Shown here piece by piece: positions 44,382-55,789 of a stretch of 64,000 bases of DNA. A model generated the notes under the pieces. That model made no database searches, was not told the origin of the DNA, and saw only the letters and a list, made by a program, of their open reading frames with translations. A program made the translations under genes and the position numbers. Source of the DNA: Benincasa hispida (lineage: Eukaryota; Streptophyta; Magnoliopsida; Cucurbitales; Cucurbitaceae); the NCBI RefSeq assembly GCF_009727055.1, contig NC_052359.1:9879305-9943304 (forward strand), read 5' to 3'. The stretch's first letter is position 1; each line of letters begins with the position of its first letter.

Positions 44382-46182
44382 TGATAACTTGTAGAAATAC
44401 AAGTTATTTGTGCTGTTTTATATAGATATTACGGCGAAAAGAGAGGAAAGTTGCTTCAATAGTATAAGAATTGACTGAGAAATACGAAAATTATGAAATG
44501 TCGTAAACGCATCCACTAACCCTATTGCGATGGCAAAATAGAAAGTTTTAGTCTTTGTTTTGCAGGAAATAGCTCACCACATGCGTTAATGGCTCAAAGA
44601 CAAAATGTACAATGCATCTACATCGCATGCGCCAATCGGTCAAGAACGAAGAAATGATCAACACAATGACGGCGCATGCGATGATCGATCATGGACTATA
44701 GAGATCAACGCATTTCAACTGCATGCGGTAATAAAAATAACATCACGACGATCGATCGAAGATGTGAAAAGCAACGCATTCGCGGACGACTCTGACAAGT
44801 GTACAGCTTTTTGTTGTGCAATTCTGATAGATTGATTGTGGAGCAGGGAGGAATTTTCCATTACACCATGGCAGAAATTATCAGAATTATACAGTGGGAC
44901 CACAAATTCAAAGAGCCAAGGTCTTGTCTATAAATAGCTTCCTCAAATTCACTGAAAGATATACGAGGAGAGAGAGTTTGGTCTAAGAGAATTTACAGAG
45001 TAAATTCGGGAGAACTACGAGACAAGGCTGAAAGTTGAGTCTCCGAGCAAGGAATTCTTCCGATTCTTGAAGCTGAAGCTCTGTGCAAAAGGTCAATTCT
45101 ACCGAAAAAACAAGCCTGAGAGGGAAGCTTTCCTCTCCACTACATCTATACGCCAGCAAGCACAAGTCTCCGATTGGGATCTGTGTCAAGACGTTGACAC
45201 TCTTTCCGTATTTGTTTCTATTCTTTAATTCATCTTCTGTGTTCATCTTCTTTAATTCCTCATTCACAATCATGTATCAAACGCTTATATTTAGAATTAA
45301 ATGTTATCATCGTCATCATTATCATCTCTCTGTCCCTTTCCATACATTTATCATCCATTTTCTCCATGATGTATTCTTAATTCCCTATGTAAAAAGGGAG
45401 AATTAAGCGAGTGAGTTAATCTATGTTAAGAAATCAATTAAGTTTAGTTAAAGCATGCTCGACGGCATCTTCACCTGTGAGAGCAGAAGTGAAGATGTTA
45501 TTCCACCTATCGATAGAAGGTTGGAAGAATGCGTTAACTAAAGCGAGAAGTATTTCCAGAGATGGAAACAACCTTGCATTCATCATGTCATCTCTGTTTC
45601 ACCATAGACTTATGGGAACGCAGCCGATCATTGAAAAGTGTACGCCAAGGGAAAGTGGAACCTTAGTTGCGTCCTTAACGCAATTGATGAACTTGTGATC
45701 TTTTTACTCTTTACTCATTCTCTTTCTGCCTCATTCATAAGACTTGCCATCACATTCATAGATTCTTTTGTACAACTTCACAGTCAATCCTCGACCCCTG
45801 TATCATAGTAGTTTAGAAATTTACTTTATGAACGCATATTTACTTTCAGCGCAATTTATATTTCTGCAAAACCAAAAATTCTTTATTCTTTATTATGACC
45901 GTTCGCATATATCACATTAGTATCGCATTTAACGACAACAATCCCTGTGTTCGACCTCTAATCATTCTGAGATACTTGTGTTGGAATTATACTTGGTTTC
46001 AGCGCAAGGAAACTTATAACACACATTACTTCATCGCATACTATGAGCATATCACTATCAACGCATACACTTAGAACGTAGTATCGCATAATATCTTGTA
46101 TGATTCATCCATCAGCAGTGTGCATAAGTGATACAAAACATACACAACATAATAAAAACACACATTTTCGTACCGCTTTACA
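44382..46182 (+). repeat. 5' LTR of gypsy D
   Basis: Starts TGATAACTTGTAGAAATAC and ends near CGCTTTACA before a 6-base spacer and PBS. TATA box CTATAAATAG at 44928. Related to the E1 LTR over most of its length, but different in the last ~150 bp. Confidence 0.85.
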
Positions 46183-46188
46183 AGTTTA

Positions 46189-46207
46189 TAGCGCCGTTGC
46201 CGAGGAT
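46189..46207 (+). promoter_or_regulatory. Primer binding site of gypsy D (tRNA-Asp)
   Basis: TAGCGCCGTTGCCGAGGAT matches TGGCGCCGTTGCCGGGGAT, the complement of the tRNA-Asp 3' end used by Athila/Tat elements, with two mismatches. Confidence 0.9.
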
Positions 46208-46399
46208 TGGTAACAGTGAGTGTTGAATTCTTTTGTGGTATTTTACAGGACAGATCTCTGCTGTACTGTTTGTTTATCGCGAAGAGTAGGCTGATGGTTT
46301 ATGAGTACTGGAACTGATCCAAAATTCTAAGCTGACTCAGAGATCAAGGGTATTTTTCGCGCAAGAGCATATAAGAACCAAATTACGCGAAGAAGAAAC

Positions 46400-47720
46400 A
46401 TGGCAAATAATAATGAGAGGCTCGATGGAGGGGTAAATTGGCCAACGTAAGACCCTATTTTTCTTGCTGCCAACCGCAACTTTCCTATGAGGAACTAAGC
46501 GGCACCGAATCTTTATAACTTCTCACCCAGAATTTTAAGACCCACGGTTGCGAAGAATGCAAGGTTTGAGATAAAGCCGGTCATGTTTCAAATGATCCAA
46601 AATGCGGGACAATTCGGAAGTCTACAAGGAGAAGACTCGCATGCTCATTTGACCAGCTTCGTAGAAATGTGCAACACATTCTCCATACCTGGTGTGACTC
46701 CCGAATGAATTAGGTTGTATCTCTTTCTGTGTACACTGTGGGATGAGGCAAAAAGGTGGGCTCAGTCACTAGAGCCAAATGAAATCAACACATGGGACTA
46801 GTTGGTCGAGAGGTTTATGAATAAATTCTTCCCTCCAACCGTCAATGCAAGGAGACGGAGGGATGTGTTGAATTTCAAACATAAGGGATATGAAACTTTG
46901 AGCACCGCCTGGGTGCGATTCCGACAATTAGTGAAGAACTGTCTGCACATCGCGATTCCCGATTGCGTTCTGATGGAGACTTTTTATAACGGCTTGGATT
47001 GATCAATGCAAGCATTTGCTGATGCTTCCACGGCAGGAGGGTTAATGAACAAGACGTATCGGAAGCAAAGATCATCTTAGATCGCATTTCGCGAAATACA
47101 GATGAGTGGATAGATAACAGGTACGAGGAAAGAGGCTCGAAACGAAGAAGAGCAGAAAGTGCCATTGTACCAGCTGATACAATGAACACCCTGGCCGCCC
47201 AGATGACCATAGTAACCTCGCTCCTCCAGACTATAGCTATTCAGCAAGGACATCTCTCTCAAAGTTCAGCGCAAGCCAATGCGCTGATGCAAGTGGCCGC
47301 AATAAATTGCGTTCAATGCAGAGAGGGGCACTCCGTGGAAGTCTGCCTGTTAAATCAACAATCCGTATACTCTATTCACAATGACTCATCCAGCAACACC
47401 TACAACCCTGGTTGGCGGAATCACCCAACTTTCAGTTGGGGAGGGAATCACAACAAGGGGGGCCAAAGTAATCATTAGAACAGTCATCTTGAGAATCGAG
47501 GTAATCCTCCGGTTTTCCTTAATCAGAATCACAGCCAAGGTAACTTTCAGAGTATACAACCATACAACCAACCATCCTCTTCTAACACCTCTTCCAATAC
47601 CTCATCTTTGGAAACATTATTGAAACAATATATTGAGAAGAATGAGGCAATCAAGCAGTCACAAGCGTCTTCCCTTAGAAATTTAGAGGTGCAGATTGAA
47701 TAGCTTTCGATCGAACTTAA
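46400..47720 (+). pseudogene. gag: Gag of gypsy D
   Basis: ATG at 46400 opens MANNNERLDGGVNWPT, followed by in-frame stops. Recognisable gag strings follow: FEIKPVMFQMIQNAGQFGS, HLTSFVEMCNTFSIPGVT, LFLCTLWDEAKRWAQSLEP and LVERFMNKFFPPTVNARRRR. After shifts the C-terminal part (47182-47478) has INCVQCREGHSVEVC, a C-x2-C-x3-H-x4-C knuckle, and NTYNPGWRNHPTFSW. A coiled-coil-like stretch, LETLLKQYIEKNEAIKQ, occurs near 47610-47660. Confidence 0.9.
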
Positions 47721-47727
47721 GAATAGA

Positions 47728-48660
47728 GTGCCTGGTACGTTGTCCAATAGCTCGGAAGCACCAGGACCACATGGTAAAGAACAATGTCAAGTAGTGACAT
47801 TGAGAAGTGGCAAGACGACGGTCCCCATGCCACAAGTACCGGATTCAGTGAAAAGGCTAGTAGACTCAATCATCAATGATGACTACTCAACCACAAACAA
47901 CAGAACTACCAGTTCAGAAGAAAATATCTCTACGAAGAATGAATCTCAGCAAGACTCAGAATCAAAGTCACCGCAATCTTCAGCTCCTAAAACATAACAA
48001 GCAAAGGACCTCAATAAACAGCCAATTGAACAGGAAGTACGGCGGGATCCTCCACCTTTCCCATCTAGGCTGAAAAAGAAAGATGACAACAAACAATTCA
48101 AGAGGTTCCTGGATGTTCTCCAACAATTACATATGAACATTCCCTTAGTAGAAGCGTTGGAACAAATGTCGAGCTATGTGAAATTCCTCAAGGACATACT
48201 CGCCAACAAGAGGAAGATCGGGGAGAATGAAACGGTCGCATTAACATATGAGTGTAGTGCGCTTTTTCAGAACAACATCCCCACTAAAATGAAAGATCCA
48301 GGGAGTTTCACATTGCCATGTTCAATAAGGGGAAAAGAAGTCGGAAATGCGTTGTGTGACTTGGGGGCAAGTATAAACCTAATGCCCTTGTCAATCTTCA
48401 AAAAGTTAAATATCGACAACGCAAGACCCATGATAGTTACGTTGCAGTTGGCCGATAAATCAATAACACATCCAGAGGGCAAAATAGAAGATGTACTTAT
48501 GCAAATGGATAAATTCATCTTCCCTGCTGACGTTATTATATTGGATTATGAAGCTGACATTGAGGTGCCTATCATCTTGGGTCGCCCATTTCTCGCAACA
48601 GGGCGAGCGCTAATCGATGTACAGAAAGGAGAACTTACCATAAGGGTCGACGATTAGCAA
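47728..48660 (+). pseudogene. Protease region of gypsy D
   Basis: The frame 48133-48657 reads MNIPLVEALEQMSSYVKFLK, then CDLGASINLMPLSIFKKLN (the active site as D-L-G-A-S, about 48355), DVIILDYEADIEVPIILGRP and FLATGRALIDVQKGELTIRV. This is a full-length Athila protease domain without internal stops, the best preserved frame of the element. It ends at a TAG (48655). 47728-47997 is the hydrophilic linker with QCQVVTLRSGKT. Confidence 0.9.
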
Positions 48661-48899
48661 GTCAAGTTCAACATTCTCAATAAATTGAAATACCCAAGTG
48701 ATATGGAAAATTGTTAGTATGTTGGAGAGCTACATTGGAAGAACATTGGCATAAGGGAAGAACATTGGCATGAGTCTCAAGAAGAATCGGAGGAAGAAGA
48801 CTTTGGGATTGGCGCAATATGGGAGGAAAATTGCGCTGCAATACAAATTGAGTCATATTTTAAAACAATCAAGTTATCTAAACGAACAACGCAACGTAC

Positions 48900-50098
48900 T
48901 AAGCCATCTTTGGAAGAACCACCCATGTTAGAGTTGAAGGTGTTACCAGTGCACCTCAAATATGTTTATTTAGGAGACAATAACACTTTACCGGTTATAA
49001 TCTCTGCCTCACTAAGCAAAGAAAAGGAGGAAGCACTAATTCAGATCCTTAAGAACAACGCAAAAGCCTTGGGATGGACCTTAGCAGACATTCGAGGGAT
49101 CAGTCCATAGTATTGCATGCATAAGATTCATCTTGAAGAAGGAAAAATAGGATATATAGCAGTTGGGTAAGTCCAGTGCAATGCATTCCAAAGAAAGGGG
49201 GTATGATAGTCGTCACCAATAGCAAAAATGAGTTAATTCCTACAAGGACAACCACGAGGTGGAGAATATGTATGAATTACCCCAAGTTAAATCTGGCCAC
49301 AAAGAAAGACCACTTTCCACTCCCGTTTATTGATCAAATGTTAGATCGACTTGCGGGGAATGATTTCTTTTGCTTTCTTGACGGCTATTCAGGGTATAAC
49401 TAAACTACGATTGCGCCGAAAGATCAGGATAAAACAACTTTCACGTGCCCATTCGGCACATTTGCATTTCGTCGCATGCCATTTGGACTCTGTAATGCAC
49501 CAGGTACCTTCCAAAGGTGTATAATGGCCATATTTTCAGATTTCTTGGAGGACTCAGTCGAGGTGTTTATGGATGACTTTTCAGTTTTCGGCAACACCTA
49601 TGACTCCTGTTTATCAAACTTGGAAAAATTCTTGAAGAGATGCATTGAAACAAATCTCATTCTAAACTGGGAGAAATGCCATTTGATGGTTGAAGAAGGA
49701 ATTGTGCTAGGTCACAAGATATCAAAGGCAAGATTGGAAGTTGATCAAGCAAAAATTGACGCAATATTTAAGTTACCACCACCAGTCAATGTGAAAATAC
49801 TTAGGAGTTTTATGGGACATGCGGGGTTCTATCGAAGATTCATCTGCAACTTTTCTCAGATCGCAAGACCCCTAAGTCCACTCCTCGAGATTGATCGCGA
49901 ATATGATTTTAATGACGCATGCGCCGAAGCATTCCACATGCTGAAAAATGCGCTCATCACCGCACCTATTCTGGTTGCGCCGAATTGGACGCAACAATTT
50001 GCATTGATGTGTGACGCCAATGGATATGCAGTAAGCGCAGTCTTGAGTCAGCTTAAAGACAAGATTTCGCATCCTATCTATTATGGCAGCAAGACTTG
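48900..50098 (+). pseudogene. Reverse transcriptase of gypsy D
   Basis: LKVLPVHLKYVYLGDNNTLP is followed by LGWTLADIRGISP, a TAG, YCMHKIHLEEGK, and then a jump to SSWVSPVQCIPKKGG. About 110 bases present in the 5' fragment (1860-1985) are deleted here. The polymerase then reads RICMNYPKLNLATKKDHFPL, CFLDGYSGYN, MPFGLCNAPGTFQRCIM and the catalytic VEVFMDDFSVFG (about 49558-49593). It ends at a TGA (50097) in HPIYYGSKT. Confidence 0.92.
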
Positions 50099-50380
50099 AA
50101 TGATTCGCAGGAGAATTATACAACCACAGAGAAAGAAATGCTCGCAGTGGTGTTTGCGCTAAAGAAATTTCGACAGTACTTAATTGGAACAAATGTAGTG
50201 GTGTATACTGATCATTCTGTGATCAAATACCTTATGACGAAGAAGGATGCGAAACCCAGACTGATAAGGTGGGTACTACTCGTACAAGTATTTGACCTAG
50301 AGATTAAATATCGGAAGGGCACTGAGAACCAAGTCACAAATCATTCATCACGGTTAGAAAATTGTGAGGTTGAGAAGAAA
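49980..50380 (+). pseudogene. RNase H of gypsy D
   Basis: [20 protein letters not shown], then after a shift [40 protein letters not shown] and [20 protein letters not shown]. The final aspartate of the usual QVADHLSR motif is N here (QVTNHSSR), so a catalytic-site change accompanies the frame break. Confidence 0.88.
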
Positions 50381-51133
50381 GAGAAAGAAATTGAAGAAAG
50401 GTTCCCTACGAGCAATTTATGTTGGTATGCGTTAATGTTCCATGGTATGCAATATTGTAAACTTCATAGTTTGTGGCCAAGTACCAAAAGACTACTCATA
50501 CCAGCAGAAGAAGAAGCTGAGACATGAAGTCAAATTTGTATCCACTTGGACCTGATCATATTTTGCGTCGATGCGTTCCTGAGCATGAGACTAAGCACAT
50601 TTTAGAACTTTGTCATGAGTCCCCTTATGGAGGACATTTTGGGGGGCAGCGGACCGCCGCAAAAGTCCTACAGAGCGGCTATTTTTGGTCAACACTATTT
50701 AAGGACGACCATGCCCATGTTGTGCAACGCGACACATGTCTAGAAGGGATAAAATGCCTTTGACTTCGATCTTAGAAATTGAATTGTTTGATGTATGAGA
50801 AATCGACTTTATGGGCCCATTTTTGACCTCAAAAGGTCATCAATATATTCTGGTTGTGGTTAATTATGTATCAAAGTGGGTTGAGGCCATCGCATGCGCT
50901 AAAAACGATACGGTCACGGTGACGAAATTTCTCAAGAAAAATATCTTCACACGATAAGGAACGCCTCGGGCCTTAATCAGCAATGAGGCACACATTTCAT
51001 CAACCGCATCATCATTAACCTATTGACCAAATTTAATGTCAGCCATAGGGTTGCAACCGCATATCACCCACAAACCAATGGGCAGGCAGAAATTTCTAAC
51101 AGAGAAATCAAGACCATCTCGGAGAAGGTAGTC
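50381..51133 (+). pseudogene. Integrase of gypsy D (3' truncated)
   Basis: The zinc-binding part reads HILELCHESPYGGHFGGQRT with KVLQSGYFWSTLFKDDHAHV. The core follows in shifting frames, with CDLGGIDFM-like remains replaced by stops around 50790-50990. The last recognisable piece is [20 protein letters not shown] (51032-51092), which keeps the catalytic E. At about 51130 the sequence GAGAAGGTAG passes directly into LTR, deleting the C-terminus and the 3' non-coding region. Confidence 0.88.
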
Positions 51134-52692
51134 ATGCCAATCGATCAAGAACGAAGAAATGATCAATGCAATGACGGCGCATACGATGATCGATCATGGA
51201 CTCTAGAGATCAATGCATTTCAACTACATGTGGTAATAAAAAACAACACCACATGCGGTGATCAATCGAAGATGTGAAGAGCAACGCATTCGTGGACGAT
51301 TCTGACAAGTTTACAGTTTTCTGTTGTGCAATTCTGAAAGATTAATCATGGAGCAGAGAGGAATTATCCATTACACCATGGCAGAAATTATCAAAATTAT
51401 GTAGTGGGACCACAAATTCAAAGAGCCAAGGTCTTGTCTATAAATAGCTTCCTCGAATTCACTGAAAGATATACGGGGAGAGAGAGGTTGGTCTGAAGAG
51501 ACTTTACAGAGTAAATCTGGGAGAACTACAAGACAAGGCTGAAAAGTGAGTCTCCGAGCAAGGAATTCTTCCGATTCCTGAAGCTGAAGCTCTGTGCAAA
51601 AAGTCAATTTTACCGGAAAAACAAGCCTGAGAGGGAAGCTTTCCTCTCCACTATATCCATACGTCAACAAGCACAAGTCTCCGATCGGGATCTGTGTCAA
51701 GACGTTGACACTCTTTTCGTATTTGTTTCTATTCTTTAATTCATCTTCTGTGTTCATCTTCTTTAATTTCTCATTCACAATCATGTATTAAACACTTATA
51801 TTTAAAATTAAATGTTATCATCGTCATCATTATCATCTCTCTGTCCCTTTCCATACATTTATCATCCATTTTCTCCATGATGTGTTCTTAATCCCCTAGG
51901 TAAAAAGGGAGAATTAAGCAAGTGAGTTAATCTATGTTAAGGAATCAATTAAGTTTAGCTAAAGCATGCTCGACGGCATCTTCACTTGTGAGAGTAAAAG
52001 TGAAGATGTTATTCCGCCTATCGAGAGAAGGTTGGAAGAATGCGTTAACTAAAACGAGAAGTATTTCCAAGATGGAAATAACCTTGCGTTCATCATGTCA
52101 TCTCTGTTTCACCATAGACATATGGGAATGCGGCCGATCACTGAAAGGTGTACGCCAAGGGAAAGCAGAACCTTAGTTACGTCCTTAACGCGATTAATGA
52201 ACTTGCGATGTTTTTACTCTTTACTCATTCTCTTTCTGCCTCATTCATAAGACTTTCCATCGCATTCATAGATTCTTTTGTACAACTACATAGCCAGTCC
52301 TCAACCCCTGTATCATAGTAGTTTAGAAATTTACTTTATCAACGTATTTTTACTTTCAGCGCAATTTATTTTTCTGCAAAACAAAAAATTCTTTATTCTT
52401 TATTATGACCGGTCGCATATATCACATTAGTATCGCATTTAACGACAACAATCCCCGTGTTCGACCTCAGATCATTTTGAGAAACTTGCGTTGGAATTAT
52501 ACTTGATTTCAGCGCAAGAAAACTTGTGACACGCACTACTTCATCGCATACTACGAGCATATCACTATCAACGCATACATTTAGAACGTAGTGTCGCATA
52601 ATATCTTGTATGATTCATCCATCGGTAGTGTGCATAAGCGATACAAAACATACACAGCATAATAAAAACACACATTTTCGTACCACTTTACA
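51134..52692 (+). repeat. Right-hand LTR of gypsy D (5' end missing)
   Basis: CATGCCAATCGATCAAGAAC matches the 5' LTR from about base 250 (44630) and stays colinear to CCACTTTACA at 52692. TATA box at 51438. The next ten bases, AGTTTATGGC, match the interior start of Athila-type elements. Confidence 0.88.
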
Positions 52693-52700
52693 AGTTTATG

Positions 52701-53022
52701 GCACAAAAGATTATTTCACCTTTTGTCAACTGTCTCCAGGAACTTGTTTCCTATGAGATAATACATACACGATTAGCGGCACCTGAATCAATTATCCATA
52801 TTTTATCATCTTCCACTAAACATGCTTCGATAACAAGTAAATCATATTTATCTTATTGTTTGAATTCAGCTCATCTACATAATTCATAATTTCAGATGAG
52901 TTGGGAGATAGAAGAAAATCCTCTGTTAAAACTGTTTTGGTATAATCAACCGCTAGTAATTTGTTTGTTGATTTGATTTTACTGTTATGTATATCGGAAG
53001 TGAGTATTCTAGAATTCGACAT
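52701..53022 (-). pseudogene. Gag remnant and protease N-terminal half of copia C
   Basis: On the - strand, ATG at 53022 opens MSNSRILTSDIHNSKIKSTN, which resembles a copia gag start only in its first residues. After a large deletion the frame shifts to DKYDLLVIEACLVEDDKIWI and IDSGAANRVC (active site D-S-G intact), then WRQLTKGEIIFCA up to the gypsy D junction. Most of gag, including the zinc knuckle, is missing. Confidence 0.75.
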
Positions 53023-55772
53023 GCTGATAAAATCCAAACAAATTCTAATGAGCAAATTGTAACTAAATCCAAAGTCAAATTTTAGCAAAAAGTAATAATG
53101 TACCCATAACCATTATTTATTTACAACGATATTTTAGTGAGTCAAAATATGTGCTACCATTGGGCAGTCAGATACTCCTTCACTAAAATAAACAATTTTG
53201 ACCAAACACTATCCTCGGAATATCTCTTATTCCTATTGTCTCTGGAATAACTCTTATTCCTATAGTCGTTTAGTTATCATTTTCTGTCAAGATCTTTACT
53301 AACAATTTAGTAATTCTTGTAAGTGTGACCTGCCATTTTCAAATCCTATAGGGCGGTATGAATTTGCCTCCGAAATAGAAGACAACATCTAAGATAGAAC
53401 TATAAGACCCTATTCATTTTACTGAAGCCTGGGTTGTTCCGAATCCTATGTTACAACCCTCTGTGGGGATAGCCGTCGCTAAACGACTAGTAAAGGGCTG
53501 CTTAAAGCTAACCAGTAGGCGCAACATAGAAATCTCACGGTGTAAACTATAAGAAGACCACAGGATATATTGACACATATCCTTCACCCACTTACTATGA
53601 ACTACTTCCTCCATTTACCTTGATATTGACTCATATAGAACACTTTCCGTAGGGAGGTCACTCCAAGGGTGAAACGAAGCATCATATGAATCTCACGATG
53701 TAAACTATATGGAGACGTGACAATTGAAATCTATTTATCGTATAATAGACTTATATTTGAACAACTTTTTCTTATTCACCGAAATCTAGATTTAAGCTAA
53801 AAAAATACTCTCCGTGGGGAGGTCACTCCGAGGGTGACACGAAGTACAACTTAAATCTGGATTGTGAACTCTTAGAGACAGAGCTAAAAATAACATATCG
53901 TATATATTATTAATCTCCCACTGAAGTTTTCTAATAACTCTATCATATAAAAGTTATTAAACTTCCACTAAAGTGTTCTATTTTGAGTAGATTTATACTT
54001 AGGTTCTTTTCGTCTAATTAAACAACCCTAAGTCTATGTGGTTTATCGAAGTATAACTCTTATAATTGGATTTTAACCTACAATGTCTAGGTGATAAATC
54101 ATTTTATTACCTTACATAACTCACGTATGCTCATAAAACTGGTTACCAACGCTCAATAATTCGGCCGGAATCCCCAGGTATGAGGTGTTCCCTAAACCGT
54201 CAACTTAAAACCCCTCAGCCTTAGACAGGATTATAAACCGATTGAGTTTGTAACCTTGGTTTTATAAGTTTTAACAATTAAAACAGGTGGTCAACCTACT
54301 TAAGCATGCAGCTGTTGTTTATGGATTTTAAATGTCTAAAAAACCCCAACATGCATACTATATATTATAATAATTATAACATAATTTTAATGCATGTTAC
54401 ATGCTTCCTGTGGTGAGATTTTAAATCTAAATGACATACTATATGCACATACAAGACTTATCTAATTATAACATACATCAAATGCATAAATAATTAAACA
54501 CAGACTGATGTGGTTTTAGTTTCGACAAAAACAAGCAAACAAAACCTAATTATTACAAAACAGCTTCTAGACCGCTCCTAGACCGCTCCAAAACGAACTC
54601 AAGTAGCTTGAACCGGACCTGAACCATCTAAACCGGACCAGACCACAAGAGAACTGGTCGAACCTGTAGCCCTTGCACATGTTCAACATCTCACCAAGTC
54701 TCATCGTTTAGCAATGACGACCATTGTCTAGAATTTTGCCAAATCGTTTAGTAAATGCTTGATCGTTTAACGCATGAAAAGGTAAATGATCGTTTAATGC
54801 CATCACATAGCATTCAACGCATCGCCTAGCTCCCGCATAGAGGTAAACGATCGTGTAGTGCTATCGCATAGCAACTCGACGCATCATTTAGCTCCCGATC
54901 AAAGATAAACGATCGAAGTAAGTGATCGCTCAAGGCTATCGTATAGCTCTTCATCACTATCACTTAGTTCTGTCGTATAGAACCAAACGATCGCTTAACA
55001 CAATCGTCTAGCACTGCATGTCATCGTTCAGATCCGTCGTGTAGCTAAACGATCGCTTTGCTCCATCGTATAGAACATCATCGCGTCATTCAGCATCGTA
55101 GGTAAGCGGTTTGTTTAGTTCCATCGCATAGAAACTTCAATGCATTGCTTAGCACTTTGTCTACATGATCGCTTAGCTCTGAATTTAAACGATCGCTCAG
55201 TGCTATCGCGTAGCACTTCATCGCATCGCTTAGAGCGCATCTTTGCTAAACAATCACATAGTACTATCATATAGTAAATTCAACGTATCGTTTAGTTCCC
55301 ATGCTAAAGCTAAACGATCGTTTAATGCTATCGTATAGCCAATTGAACGCATCATTTAGCTCCCGCAGGTACACGATCGTCTAGCGTTCAATATCACAAC
55401 GATCAATGCCCATTGCTATACGATCGTCTAGCTTTTCTTCACACCATGTAGCGTCTGAAGCTAGACGATCGTTTAGCAACTGGAACCTCAGCGATGACAA
55501 GAACAGAGGCTGGTTTTTCTGGAACTGCAACTGGGGCTCTTTGCTTGTTTCTTCGATTTACAACTTAATTTCTACTCTAATGACTCCAAATAAATTACAG
55601 ACTCTTGGGAACACATTAAAGCTCATCAAGCAAGAGCCAATTACAAATTTAAATGAGAAATTAAGGAGAATTAAACGGCCAAATCTCAGAAAACTATATC
55701 AGTGCACCAGTTTCATATTTCTCATATAAAACACCCACCAAACCAAAATTAAACCAAATTGAATGCTTATTT
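53023..55772 (-). other. 5' leader of copia C
   Basis: Non-coding leader on the - strand. Parts are recognisable in the leaders of A and B on + (for example GGTCACACTTACA near 53318-53330 in minus sense). It includes the densest ACGATCG motif array of the window (54700-55445). The scattered open frames are products of that array. Confidence 0.8.
54700..55445. repeat. Dense palindromic ACGATCG motif array
   Basis: More than 25 variants of CTAAACGATCGTTTAG (a perfect 16-bp palindrome in its best form, for example AGCTAAACGATCGTTTAA near 55312) alternate with CTATCGTATAG-like units. Spacing is irregular, about 20-40 bp. The same motif clusters at 15780-15960, 35360-35610, 36340-36620, 58390-58510 and 58855-59045. 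Confidence 0.9.
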
Positions 55773-55787
55773 GTAGCTCTGATACCA
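55773..55787 (-). promoter_or_regulatory. Primer binding site of copia C
   Basis: On the - strand TGGTATCAGAGCTAC follows the LTR end (CAATCCTACA) by two bases, the standard copia initiator tRNA-Met site. Confidence 0.92.
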
Positions 55788-55789
55788 AT

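Larger units (their letters stand above)
44382..52700 (+). mobile_element. Gypsy element D (Athila-like), inserted in copia C protease
   Basis: 5' LTR 44382-46182, PBS for tRNA-Asp, gag, protease, RT, RNase H, integrase (cut) and a right-hand LTR missing its first ~250 bp (51134-52692). The copia C frame is interrupted exactly at the two edges, but no 5-bp duplication survives. The right LTR is followed by AGTTTATGGC, which resembles the start of the interior rather than flanking DNA. Polyprotein frames contain multiple TAA, TAG and TGA codons. Confidence 0.88.
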
